DNA of 64,000 nt from assembly GCF_947507565.1 (NCBI RefSeq), contig NC_089180.1, positions 2,108,001 to 2,172,000 of the forward strand, written 5' to 3'. This document shows positions 32,420 through 44,586 of the stretch, in pieces (the first letter of the stretch is position 1; each line of letters opens with the position of its first letter). The notes under the pieces are model-generated. The model was not told the DNA's origin and did not search any database. It saw only the letters and a program-made list of their open reading frames with translations. The DNA is from Oscarella lobularis (lineage: Eukaryota > Porifera > Homoscleromorpha > Homosclerophorida > Oscarellidae). The position numbers were made by a program, and so were the translations under genes.

Positions 32420-34639
32420 TACCTTTAAAGCCCAAACGACGCCATTGCCGATACGGGACCGAGCGCCACGTGATCGCCCTCGATAATTTTACGTTGCCGT
32501 CGCGTTCCCCCCGTGACCTGCCGGGACCGCGCGGCGATGACGGCGATGCCCCACCGCGAACGGGCGCCGTCGAACAGCCTGCACTAGCCCGTCGCTCGGC
32601 TTACGCGCTCTTAGTATGCGTAGCTTCGAGCGTACGCCCGAGAAAGGCCCCGCCGAGAAAGGCCCCGCAGAGCGTCAGTGGGCGCCCGCTGGAGTATTTC
32701 GGCGATGGTGCAGTGATCCCGGAAAATCAATTCCGTAGAATTGGTGTAAATGAAGTGATTGGCCTAGGCGTCCTTCGTGTAGCCTCTACAGATCTAGCGA
32801 ACGCCCGAAAAAAGCTTGCGGAGCGTTAGTACGTGGGCGCCGCAGTGAAGTCATCTCCGTCAGATTCCGGTAATGATAAATACCAGAAGTGATTAGCCTT
32901 CGTGGCCTCAAGCAAAAGCCGAAAAATGGCCACATACGCGGTAGCGGGCGCCGTAGTGGAATCATTCCCGGAAAATTCCGGTACTGATTAGGGAACGTGA
33001 AAAAATCTTATTCGCCAAATTTATTATTTTGTGAATATATTATAAGAGGGGTGATTAGCGGACGCGCCCTCAGTAGGCCTCAAGCGGTCGCACCACAATG
33101 GCCTGCGGAGCGTTAGTTGGCGCCGCAGTGAAGCCATTGCCGACAGATTTTGGTGATGTTAAAGGGACGTTGGAAAATCATATCTGTCAAGTTTATTCCG
33201 CTTTGAATAAATTGTAACAGACCTGATTAACCAAACCGCCCTTAATTCACACCAGAAAAGGCCTAGGCGTCTTTCGTGTAGCCTCTTCTACAGATCTAGC
33301 GAACGCCCCAAAAGAACCTGCGGAGCGTTAGTACGCGGGCGCCGCTATATATGAAATCATCGCCGTCAAATTCCGGTTATGATTAAAGGACGACGTCGGA
33401 GATTCATAACCGTCAAATTTATTTCGCTGCGAATAAATTATAACAGAAGTGATTGGCCGACGCGCCCTTCGCTGCCTCAATCAATCAAACGCCAGAAAAT
33501 AGCCTCTAAAGCGGTAGCGGGCGCCTTAGTGGAATCAGTCCCGGCAAAGTCCGGTCATGATTACAGAGCGTAGAAAAATCTTTTTGTGAAATTTATTAGG
33601 TTGTAAATAAATTAGAACAGAGGTGTTAGCCGACACACCCTCAGTAAGCCTCAAGCGGACGCCCGACAATGGCCTGCGGAGCGTTAGTGAGCGCCGAAGT
33701 GAAGCCATTGCCAAAGGATTTGGTGATGATGAAAGGACGTCGGAAAATCATAACGGTCAAATTTATTCCGCTGCGAATAAATTATGACAGAAGTGGTTAG
33801 CCGACGCGTCCTTCGTGGCCTCAAGCAAACGCCAGAAAATGACCTGTAACGCAGTAGTGGGCGCCGTAATGAAATCATTTCCGAAAAATTTTGGTACCGA
33901 TTAATTAAGGAACGTGGAAAAATCATATTCACAAAATTCATTGTTTTATAATTAACAGGGGTGATTAGCTAAGGCGCCCTCAGTTAGCCCCTCAAGCGGT
34001 CGCACGACAATGGCCTGTGCATGGAGCGTTAGTGAGCGCCGCAGTGAAGCCATTGCCGACAGATTTTGGTGATGGTAAAGGGACGTCGGAAAATAATATC
34101 TGTCAAATACATTCCGCTTTGAATAAATTGTAACAGAACTGATTAACCAAAGAGCCCTTTACACCAGAAAATGACCTGCGGAGCGTTAGTGGGCGCCGCA
34201 GTGGAATCATCACCGGCAAATTCCGGTAATGATAGAGTGACACTGGAAAATCTCATTTATTCGGTAATGAAAAATTATAACAGTAAACGGATTTGGCCCA
34301 TGCTTATTTCGTACGTAGCCTCTATAGATCCAGCGGCCGCCCGAGAATGACCATTAGAGTTAGTGGGCGCGCAGTCAAATCACCGACGGCCGATTCCGCG
34401 GTGATGGAGAAGGGACCTCGGAAAACTCTGGTGAATAAATTATAACGTTTAAACTGACGTCGGTAAATCCCGTGTTTCAGATATCGAAACCTTAATTTAC
34501 GGGTTCGATATTAAAATTATTTGATTTATACACCAGTAACCATACCTTTGGCTCCAGGTATAATAACTTAATTAGCAGTGAAAGATTTGCCAGAAAATGA
34601 AAATTCCCTACCCGTGCGAAGCACGGGTACAGCAGCTAG
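32420..34639 (+). mobile_element. Helitron tail with ~170-bp diverged satellite
   Basis: From about 32640 to 34400 roughly eleven diverged units of 120-215 bp recur, each with GGAGCGTTAGTGGGCGCC or a variant, GGACGTCGGAAAATCAT, AAATTTATTCCGCTG and GAATAAATTATAACAG. The block ends with a hairpin (ACCCGTG 34610-34616, CGAA loop, then CACGGGT 34622-34628), ACAGCAG and CTAG (34636-34639) before T. The hairpin and spacer resemble the terminus at 32419, so both belong to one Helitron family. The left limit is unclear. Confidence 0.72.
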
Positions 34640-34641
34640 TA

Positions 34642-35661
34642 GATATTAGAGAGAGAGGGATTGGCAACTCCCGTTTGTCACGTGACTTTTCGTGACCCTA
34701 TGGTAGTTACGTTTGTACCCGTATGCGATCGAGGAAACCACGGCAAAATAGGAGATAAAATAGGAAGAAGTGCTTCCCACGTTACTGGAAGTGTACTAAG
34801 GAATAGAAACATTGGCCGCCATGCAGTTTTCTGTCGCTAGAGCCGGTAGAATCGATCCGAGAGCACGCGATCATCTGCGACAGGGTTGCCTCCCTCCCGA
34901 TCCAATTTTCGGGGTTCTCGGCCTAACCATCTTATGCCTATATAGTTTCTACATGCGGTAGGCGTATTTTTTACCAAATCGAAGAACGCTTCGATGTAGG
35001 AGCTCCTTTTTTGTGCGTAGGAGGTGCCTCAACTGTGACTTCCTGTGTAGTAGCTAGCGTCCATCAGTGTTTTGGAGTGTGTTTAGCAGGGATTCTTACA
35101 TGCGGTAGGCATAATTGTTTTTCGGCAGGCCTCGTGGATCTCCTCAACGTTATATCCAAACTTTAGAGTTTCAGTCATTTCTGTACTCTGCAGCAAACAA
35201 TTATGCCTACCGCATGTAAGAATCCCTGCTAAACACACTCCAAAACACTGATGGACGCTAGCTACTACACAGGAAGTCACAGTTGAGGCACCTCCTACGC
35301 ACAAAAAAGGAGCTCCTACATCGAAGCGTTCTTCGATTTGGTAAAAAATACGCCTACCGCATGTAGAAACTATATAGGCATAAGATGGTTAGGCCTAGAA
35401 CCCCGAAAATTGGATCGGGAGGGAGGCAACCCTGTCGCAGATGATCGCGTGCTCTCGGATCGATTCTACAGGCTCTAGCGACAGAAAACTGCATGGCGGC
35501 CACTGTTTCTATTCCTTAGTACACTTCCAGTAACGTGGGAAGCACTTCTTCCTATTTTATCTCCTATTTTGCCGTGGTTTCCTCGATCGCATACGTGTAC
35601 AAACGTAACTATCACGAAAAGTCACGTGACAAACGGGAGTTGCCTCTCTCTCTCTAATATC
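34642..35661. mobile_element. 1-kb near-perfect palindromic (foldback) element
   Basis: Arms at 34642-35121 and 35194-35661 are near-identical inverted copies around a 72-bp loop. The ends start GATATTAGAGAGAGAG and are flanked by TA on both sides, suggesting a Tc1/mariner-type foldback element. It sits directly after the Helitron terminus at 34639. The arms contain inner repeats of CATGCGGTAGGC. No frame looks coding. Only a few small differences separate the arms, so it is young or under gene conversion. Confidence 0.85.
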
Positions 35662-35663
35662 TA

Positions 35664-36093
35664 TGGTGCGCATATGCGAATGCGTATGGGTCGTCACGAA
35701 TGCATTCGCGCACGTTGCGAATGCATATGCGCGTTGCGAATATTTGCCGGTTTATCGTTCCATATTGTTGCGCGCGAGCCGCGCTTACGAATCAAGCACA
35801 TGCAACACCACTTGCGCATAATAATGGCGTGGTCAACGGCAGCGTCCGACTGCTGAAGTTTTTTCATCCTGCCATTACCACGCTATTACCACGCTACCAC
35901 CGCAGTTGTACGGGTGGCAAACGCAGTTTGCGAGCCCGTATAACGGCGAGGGAGGCAGGGCGGACTTTCAAAGGCGCATGATCAAGCATCAATGAATAGT
36001 AGCCAATAATAGTTTATCTGTTTGCGCATGCACGAGTCCCTACCAACGAGATATGGCCTTTTGTGAGCCATCATGTGATCCCCGAACACACCC
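35664..36093. repeat. Mosaic of dispersed repeats and broken Helitron end
   Basis: 35664-35760 is the inverted counterpart of the CATATGC array at 29611-29722. 35760-35840 is a partial 110-bp repeat unit. 35900-35965 has a hairpin flanked by TTGTACGGGTGG and AGCCCGTATAACGG, shared with 47318-47350. 36030-36090 is a minus-strand family-A Helitron tail lacking its CTAG. Confidence 0.7.
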
Positions 36094-39000
36094 TCAGCTG
36101 GTCTGGTCGGTTGTAGCAAACGCCTCTGGCCAGCGAGTAAAATAATCGGAACAGACGAGTACGTAGCGATTTCCACGAGCCGTGCGCGGAAGTTCCAGAA
36201 AGTCGATGGCCAGCATGTCGAACGGACTACCAACTGCAATCGAGCGAAGGGGAGCTCTTGGTCGGGATGCCAATACGGACGTGCGCTGACACGTTGCATG
36301 GGCATTCGCGAATGTAGCGTTCGACATCTGCGGAGAAACCCGGCCAGTAGTAGCGCTCCAGAAGAACATCCACCGTCTTGTTAACACCGAGATGTCCGCT
36401 GAGTGGATCGTCATGCACTTGCCGGAGAATGGAAGGGACAAGAGGTGGCGGGACAACCAAAACCGTGACTTCGTCAAGACGGGCACCGAGTCGCCGTCGT
36501 CGCCGCAGAATGTCGTCGTCACCCAACTGCAGTTGATCCCAGAGCTGACGATAACGGCGGTATGCGCCCTCGCGCCAGCGACCTTCGGCGGGTGGACGTC
36601 CGCTGTTGTCACGAAGCTGAGAGATAACTGCTTTGATTGCTTCGTTGGAAGTCTGCAACGCACGCATTTCCGATTTGCTGATGCCCGCCGAAATGGTCGT
36701 TGCACCGCACATTCGGGAGAGCGCGTCGGCGTCGTCGTGAAGTCGACCCGGTTTATATTCCACGCTAAAGGAGTACTGGGAGATTGCGTGAAGCCAGCGA
36801 CTGATTTTTCCTGACGTCTGTTTCATATTCTTGAGATGAACCAAGGGGCGGTGGTCTGTTATAACGACAAATGGCGATCCGAGCAAATAAGGATGGAAAT
36901 GCGCCATCCCCCATTTGATAGCGTACAACTCCTTGTCGGTATAGCGCTGTATCTCTTTTCGACGTCGTTTAACTTTTTACTAGCAAACGCGATGGGATGC
37001 TCCTGCCCATCGATGAGCTGCGACAAAACAACACTCAGTCCAGTGTCGCTGGCGTCGGTCTTGAGGCGAAAAGGTTGAGAAAAACGAGGGAAAGCAAGAA
37101 CAGGCGGGGAAGTCAGTTTTTGTTTTAACGTCACCCGTCTCCGCTTCAGGCGACCATTTGAAAAGCGCCTTTTGTGTAGTTAAGTCGTGGAGGGGAGCCG
37201 CGATTGTTGAAAAGTCCTGCACAAAGCGTCGATAGCAGCCAGCAAAGTTGATGAACGAGCGAATTTCCGTTTTGTTGCGCGGTTGAGGCCAATGGCGGAC
37301 TTTCTCAACTTTTGAGGGGTCAGTAGCGATTCCCGCAGCGCTAATAATGTGACCGAGGTAGGGCACTTCCGAGCGAAAAAACTGACATTTTTCGGTCCGC
37401 AATTTCAGGCCAGCGGATCGCAAACGAGCAAACACCGCTTCGAGGTTCCGAATATGCTCTTCGAATGTGCGCGAGTGTACAAGGACGTCGTCCATGCAAA
37501 TACACCAAGCAAGAGTCGAGTGGGAGCCCTCGTAGCACAAGGTCCATTAATCGCTGAAACGTTGCGGGCGCGTTGGTAAGGCCAAACGGCATAACTCATA
37601 GTGGCCTCCGTTGCACGAAAAGGCGGCCTTGGCACGATCTTCCGGAGCCATCCCAACCTGCCAGTACCCCGATGCGAGATCGAGAGTGGTGAAATATCGT
37701 GAACCGCCAAGACTATCAAGGGCGTCGTCGATACGCGGAATCGGGTAAGCGTCTTTTGTGGTGCAATCGTTGAGGCGGCGGAAGTCGACACAAAAACGTA
37801 GCTTCCCATTCTTCTTTGGTACGAGAATCATGGGTGATGACCACGGGCTGTTGCTGGGGGCGATAACGCCGGCATCGAGCATTTCTTCCACTTGACGCTG
37901 CGCTTCGGTGCGGAGATGAAAATATGTCGGTACGGGCGCTGGTGCAGAGGGCGCTCATTCTCCGTATGAATTGAATGTTGAAGGACATCTGTACGGCCCA
38001 AATTCGCGGAGTGCCGACTAAAAATGTCACTGTAATCCGAAAGCAAACGTTCCAGTTCTGCCCGTTCCGTAGACGACAATTTGGGAGTGTCAGGCAGCGG
38101 TGGTGTCCATTTGTCAGCTGTATGTGAACTTGAAACAGCACCGGTAAGCATTTTAGGATCAATTTCTTCCACCGTGCCTAGACGTGTCCCCTTGTAAAGT
38201 TTGCGTGCTCCGCCGACGTTGAGAATGCGCACCGGAATCACACCGTCATTGTTGTTTGCAAGAGAAGCGGTGATAACCAGCTCACGTTTTTCTGCTAGCG
38301 TCGGCAACGGCTCAAACAATATCGGAGACGTAGAAGAGTTGTATCGCTCCGTAGAATCCGCGCATTGAACAATGCCGGCAACAATCATCTCCGATTTTCC
38401 CGGCGGAAAGACTACGGACTCGGCAAGAACCACGGACAATGCCGGAGTGGGCTCCGCGCGAAACGACGGTGAGGGGGGAGGCGGGGCAATAAGAGGGTGT
38501 GAAGCGCCGTTTGGGAGTCGTAACTGACGTTTAGAGGTGATGATATCGATGTTGTTAGGGATGATGCAGTCAACACCCAAGATGGGGTTGGTAGAGATCG
38601 AAGCTACGCGGAAACCAAGTACCGATGCGGAGAGGAAAGTCCGCTGTGCCGATGACGTCGATTGAATGGCCACTGGCCATCGTTAATTGTTCGGTGGCGC
38701 GAGGCAGAGGTGCCGGCGCGTACGAAGGTGGCAAGATGGACAGGAATCAACCAGACAACGACTAGGAATTCCATTCACGACCGCATGGACTTGAAAAACA
38801 GGGGACGGAGGCGAGGATGCGTTGTGTTGTAAGGTTCCGCGGTGGGGGCACGCGACACGTATGGGTTGTGCGCTAAACTTAGTACAGTTCACGCTAATAT
38901 GTCCGAATTCACCACAGTTCCAGCAACGGCGTTGAGCAACGGGCACGCGGGGACGACTCTGATATGACGTAGCGGTTGGCACAGCAAACGAAGGATATCC

Positions 39001-39170
39001 GGTGGTTTCCAAACGATGAAGGCGATCGGCAAGAGATGCCAGGAGGGAAGACTGCCGCTCCATTGTTTTCAGGACGGCGTCAGCATGTGTGGCCGTGGCG
39101 ATAAGCGGAGGTGTTAAATCAATAACGAGACTTCTTACTAGAAACTGCAGCTGCAAAAAAAAGCAGCGAC
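36094..39170 (-). mobile_element. Ty3/gypsy LTR retrotransposon fossil, gag to integrase
   Basis: Minus-strand coding remains in canonical order: Gag zinc knuckle (CWNCGEFGHISVNC), aspartic protease region, reverse transcriptase (FCVDFRRLND, FTTLDLASGYWQ), RNase H (IAFASKKLND) and integrase (HHCC region, then DYFTRWPEA). Order protease-RT-RNaseH-integrase defines Ty3/gypsy (Metaviridae). The copy is broken, with about half a dozen breaks, and appears truncated at both ends. LTRs and a target-site duplication were not recognised. Moderate decay suggests an older insertion. Confidence 0.92.
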
Positions 39171-40192
39171 CTGGTAGAAAAAAACGGGCTGCAGGAGCCG
39201 ATTAGGTCAGAAGCCCGTGCAGCGAAATGCCACAACAAAGAAATGCGAAAATTGGCCAGTGCGCTGTTTGTGCTAAGTTATGCTCCTATCAACCGCTACA
39301 ATAGTGTGTTTCAAGAGAAAAAACGAAGATTTCAGGTAGGGGCGTGTTCCTAGCGCACTTTAGCAAAACCCCCCTGGTTGGCTGGTCGGTTGGGGGCCCG
39401 GTCGGTTGGCTGGTTGGCGAGGTTGGCGAGGCCAGGACGGAGTTTCAAACACGCATGCGTTGTAGTTAGGGTTACTCCCCGCCTTCGAATGTTCTCCGAA
39501 AGCGCTGAATTTACCTTATCTAGCCTCTGACAAGCGCATTTTCTTTGGCGAAAATGCGCAAATATGGCATTGCTTCACTGAAACAAACGCGCATCGGGCG
39601 GGGACCCTCGTACAAATAGTATCGTCTACAACTTCCCATTTTTGTCGCCGAGCTTTCCGAAAACGCCAGTAGTATAAATAAAAGGCAGTATTCTTTGGCT
39701 TTGAAGCTAAAAAGACGCTGTTTTTACCTAACATGTTTCGGCAAAATTCGAAACATCGTGGGTCGTTAGGCGCGATTGAGGCACGATTCAGCCGGTTGGC
39801 GAGGGCAGGCGGACTTTCAAACGCGCATGCTCTGCTAACAATGGCCAATGGAGCGCGACTGTGTGTATTCTATTAAGACCCACCCACAGAAAATGGCCTC
39901 GGATAAGGTCAATTCGAACCGGATAAGCTCATACTTTCGCATATCCAGACTTCAATAAATTTTCTTTCATATGAGATCCACGCGTTTTCTTTTCGAGAGG
40001 ACGTCAATTGAGTACTACGCGTCGGAAGTTGGGCTGCCATTCTCAGATAGTAGAGATAACGAAGTCTGCTACATTTATGTTCGCTTTGCGCTTACGCGTA
40101 GCGATCGGAGCCTCGATACATTAAAAAAAACGGCTCTAACGGTCGATAAAATGCATTTCAGCTGATCTTGATCCGCGCAGACGCCTGCTCGA
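39171..40192. other. Unassigned; GGTTGGC-rich repeats
   Basis: 39370-39440 is rich in GGTTGGCTGGTCGGTTGG/GGTTGGCGAGG. A piece (GGCGGACTTTCAAACGCGCATG) recurs at 39430, 39810 and 35960. A minus-strand open frame of 110 residues at 39516-39848 has no recognised domain. Nothing else seen. Confidence 0.35.
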
Positions 40193-43100
40193 TTGACTCG
40201 CTCTCAGCTGTCTTACGCTATGCAAACTGATCTCCCATGCTTTTACTCCAACCTTCCTGGCACTCGTGCTCGTCGCCTGTGCTTTGGGAGGACCACGTCC
40301 TTTTCGGGACGAAGAAGTCGCGAATGCGGATTCGTAGACGACGTCGCTCTTTGCCTAGAGCACTACAGGATCGCTAAAGGTACATCCAATAAATGCTGCG
40401 TTCTTTTCGATTCTGCTAGGTGCCGTGGTTCCCTACGCGCTTGTCCCGAGCGCCTCTTCGCCGTTCTCGACGACATCGTTGGTCAGCCCGCCGCGTTCCT
40501 CTGTCGAAGCCATTTAGAGACCATCGATTCTATGGAACAAGTCACCGCCCATCCCTTGTATCGCCCGCCTGCGAAACGCTCGGCGATTGAGTCATATAGC
40601 GGCAGTATAATATGCGCCGACTATAAAGTTTGTCTATATAGAATTTACCTGAAGCCGAAGAACCGGGGGCAGGAACCCATGCAGAGAGAATCTGAAGTCA
40701 TATTTACTCGTATATATATGTACATTTAGGAATTCTATCGTTCTCACTAGTAGAACTTGCTCGAAACCATGCAGGAGCAACTTTTCGCGGCGTCTGTCCA
40801 ATTGCAGCAGCTAATGTTTGAGAGAGACGCATTCCAGGAAGAGGCCGCGGCTGCCAAGTCTTATCTCGGTGCAGATATACCTTAATTTGTAATATCGCGA
40901 GATAGCCTTGATTTAGCGACGCTGAAACACGACGTAACAAACCTTACAAGCAATCTGGAAATGGCTGAAGCAGAAAACGGTAAATTCTGTTTTATTGCCT
41001 GCACTCACTTGGAGCAGTTGGAAAATTCAGATCGTCTGACAAGCCAGCTTACGGCAGCCAGCAATGAAGCGTCGACCCTAAAGATAGAAAACGAAAAATT
41101 AAAAAATGGTTGTTTAGCTAGCTAGCTCTTCTGCGTTTTTCAAATACATTTGAATAAATTTTAGAATCGTTTCCGGAACTGATAAAGTCTTTCAAGAAGC
41201 GTATCGACTGCACGTTCCTGAGCGCGGAAAGCTCTATAATGCTGACGAAATGGAGTCTTTTTGCGAGACGAATTCACCAGGGCTGTTCAATATTATTGAA
41301 AAATCGATAAAAAGCCATTACTCCGCCACTGTAGACTCAGAAAGAAGAACAGGCCTTCGGCGCAGTCGAGTGGTCGGAGAACTTCATCGATTAGCCTACC
41401 TTAGAAATCAAGTACGTAAATTAGTGACTCACCTATATTTAACCATGCAAACTACCTTCCTCAGCAAAATACAACATTTGCTAGTGATGTCGGTCTTCAT
41501 TTGTCGCTGTCTGGCTGTTCTGAAGCGGCTTTAGAGTGCGGAAGACGCCTGGGAATATGTGACCATCCAACAACTATTCGCAGGCATCGAAGAAAACTAT
41601 CAAGCGCCAACAGGCCGCTGGTATTCGTTTCTAAACTTTCTGAAATAAAATTATATGCCCAAGGGCACCTTTTCTAGGTAAACGATCGGCTGGACGAAGC
41701 TGGAAAAGACGGGCATTTGGCAGTGCTGATTGTGGACGACTTTCACAGCGTTCATACAATTCCACGTCCAACATCTGCAGAGACATCAAAAGCAACAGCA
41801 ATAATTGATGTTCATTCTACCTTGGAAAGTCTTCCTCTTCAAAGCGCTTCAATCCATTTCTATCCGGAAGACACGTCCTGCAGAGGAGGAATAGCAATCA
41901 GCCATCTTACTAATTTCTTCTCTGAGCGCTTCTCCGCAGTTCTAGCTTCAACTTGGTTGGCGGATTTACCATCATCGTTTAGACAACTTGATACAGACAA
42001 CATATACAAGTCTTTGGAAAATCAGAGGTTCATTTTATTCTAGTTATTTAGCTCAATTTACTCATTTTAAAATCACCGCTGTAGATGCTACGTAACTCCA
42101 AACCAAAAGGATCTTGACAGCTTAAAAAGCTGCTGCCTTCTAAGCGAACAGGAGCAACAGCTCAAGTCCTTGAGAAATTATAAAGACGTTATTGAAAATG
42201 TTCTTGAATTGTATCCAGCCTTAAAAATGTAAGACTATAGACAAGCAACACTGGTTACAAATAAAAAATCTTTTAGGTACCTGAGCCAATGCATTTTGCC
42301 TGCCGCTGGAGATTATCCAACATTTTATTTTCTAAAAAAACTTATTGCTCAGGTAATGTACAAAACAATTGAGATAATACGGCTTAACACTGCAAATTTT
42401 AGTGCAAAGATGAAAGATCACCTATTGTTTCCCTCCTCCCTATGTTGGGACCATTTCACATTTTCCTTAATGCAATGGAAAATCTTTTTCCCTTCACTAC
42501 CCCATCTTCTCAGGTTAGCAAACTTTTTGCTCAGAATCTAAGCCTAACATTACACTCAACTTTAGATTTGTACAAACATCTATTTGGGAGAAGGAAAATG
42601 TTACCACGAAAACCAAGATTCCACCGAATGGCAACGCTAATTGCTTGCCTCTTCGGAGGTTGGCTTACCGCGTGAGAGACGACGTTCTCGGAATCTTCGG
42701 CGTTTGCAAAGATACGGAGTTTCTAGCAATGAGACAATTACTGGACGAGCTTCTGCCTCTTGTGTTGTACTACTACAGCACAATACACCGAGGATGTCGC
42801 TACTCATTGTGGCAGAATGCAACTCTACATCTGGCTATTATGTTCATTGTGCAACAGCGACACAATTACAACAAAGCGATGTTAGGTGTAATTAGCGATA
42901 ACATTTACCGGGAGGCAGTTATACCTGAGTGGAAGACGACGTTCTCTTCCTATATGAATGTATTCTCTGAGAAAAAAGTCGAGACATTTCATTCGTTGCT
43001 GCGAATGCAGTGCCCGTCGTGGTCATCAGCAGAGCAGATTATTGAATTCGCTCAAGTCATCAGTGCGAACGGTTTTGATCACGAATTTTCATCAAATTTT

Positions 43101-43379
43101 CTAACTGATCCGCCTAAAAAAACGAACAAGCAAAGCGTCACTATTCTGGCCGGAAAATCTGCAGAGTACCTAGTGACAAAATTCGAGGAACTGTACAATC
43201 AACCGAACCAGTCGCATGAAGTACTTCCAACCGGAAGGCGAAAAAACAGGCGAACATTTTACCTAAAAACAATGAACTGCTCTGTTGACCAAAGAAGTCT
43301 TCCACTTGGGTTCTCTGCAGGCGAAATTCCCTCCCAAGACTTCCTCTGCGATTTCAAAGACTGTACCCATGCAGGATGA
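40193..43379 (+). CDS. Multi-exon transposon-like gene, unknown function
   Basis: Several plus-strand segments form what looks like one gene. A Cys-rich N-terminal part (CLEHYRIAKGTSNKCCVLFD, about 40340) is followed by a coiled coil (MQEQLFAASVQLQQLMFERD, about 40770) and exons with LIVDDFHSVHTIPRP (41717), and the last exon (42645-43379) holds LYYYSTIHRGCRYSLWQNAT and WKTTFSSYMNVFSEKKVETF. Introns are very short (34-60 bp). The pattern 'LxVDDFH..H..P....', 'GPFHIFLNAMENL', and 'NY.KA.L...S....' followed by 'Y.V..F.EK.VE.FHS.LR' recalls a multicopy family in sponge and cnidarian genomes with transposase-like context, which I cannot name. Exon joins are only partly solved, so intactness is unknown. 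Confidence 0.5.
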
Positions 43380-43407
43380 CGGCACCGTTGTTTTGCTCAG
43401 CTGTGGG

Positions 43408-43655
43408 CACTACGTTATCTAATATAGGGAACCGTCTAAAGATTAAAGATCAGGGACTACGTTCTCTAATATACAGAACCCTCTAAAAATAAAAGATTAG
43501 GGACTACGTTCTCTAGTATTGGGAACCTTCTAAAAATCAAAGATTAGGGACTGCGTTCTCTAATATACGGAACCGTCTAAAGATTAGGGACTACGTTCTC
43601 TAATATAGGGAACCGTCTAAAGATTAAAGATTAGGTACGTACTACGTTCTCAAAT
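43408..43655. repeat. 47-bp tandem repeat, ~5 units
   Basis: Units share GGGACTACGTTCTCTAATAT, then GGAACCGTCTAAA and GATTA; periods are 47, 47 and 40 bp. It begins just after the stop of the preceding gene. Confidence 0.88.
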
Positions 43656-43694
43656 AAATAAATAAATAACTCTACTAGAGCAAGAGGATCTGTG

Positions 43695-44586
43695 ATGGCT
43701 TTATCGAGGTAGGCTCGCTTCGTCCGTGGCGTCTCTCAGCTGCTAACATGTGGTGCCTAGTTTCTTACCAGCACCAGTTCAAGCTCCGGCCGATTCGTTC
43801 GGCGCGTTTGGCCAAGACACCAGACAAACACAGGCAAGATATTCGAAACGCGTATCGCTCTCAATTCCCGTGTTACGCGGCGACGTTAGGTAGCGACTAT
43901 ACGATCGAAAGCGCCGCCATACGGTCACAGAAAGGGCTCGGTGCCCCGAACACCTCATGTAAGGCGATGACGTCACGAAAACGTCTCTCTTTCGAAAGGA
44001 TTTCGGCGATGGAGGCGCTTTTCCGGAAATCCAAGTGGCACAGTATGTCTCCCAGTTCGATCATGGAACATTGTGAGAGTTAAATTCTTTAGATATCCTC
44101 TCGGAATGGGCCAAACACGAAACGTATGTGAACGAGAATTTATTAGTCGCGTAGTTTTGAAAGCAGGTTTGCGTAGAACGACTCGAATGCGATTCCGATT
44201 CAACTTGACAGCGAGGGAAAAATTAAATACGACGTATTGGCCAAGCAAGGCCAACGAAAAGACAAGGCAAAACAATCATCTCAATTTTTTATTTAATCGT
44301 GTATTAATTTCTGATTTACAGGTAGTTCACGCCCATTTTCGGGACTTACTGCCTACCGGTATGCATCTGAGACAAGGGGAGGAAGGCGTCGACTTATCGC
44401 GATCGCGACCTGATGACGAAGAAATAGAAAAGGTAATCCACAGCTACTCTTTATTAATTTATTTTTTTGTTGTGGTGCTAGACGACCGAAAAGACAAAGA
44501 ACGCTTTGGAAAAACTCGTGTCACGCAAGATTTCGGCTGCCATGCCAACGCACGTCCCAGAGCAAGCGAGTGAAGCTAACCATTAG
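43695..44586 (+). CDS. SNW1: SNW1/SKIP spliceosome protein, 3' truncated
   Basis: Exons 43695-43708, 43761-43851, 43890-43958, 43999-44042, 44093-44123, 44177-44266, 44322-44432 and 44482-44586 splice in phase. They give MALSSFLPAPVQAPAD, APPYGHRKG, DFGDGGAFPEIQVAQYPLGM, IPIQLDSEGKIKYDVLAKQG and TTEKTKNALEKLVSRKISAA, colinear with human SNW1 from residue 1 to about 190. SNW1 is a Prp45-type core spliceosome and transcription cofactor. Introns are 38-76 bp; the one after 44266 begins GC, not GT. In the last exon a donor (GCGA|GTGAAG) is likely, but the SNW core and C-terminal two thirds are missing; inverted repeats and a minus-strand Spt6 fragment follow. It is a truncated copy or assembly break. 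Confidence 0.9.
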
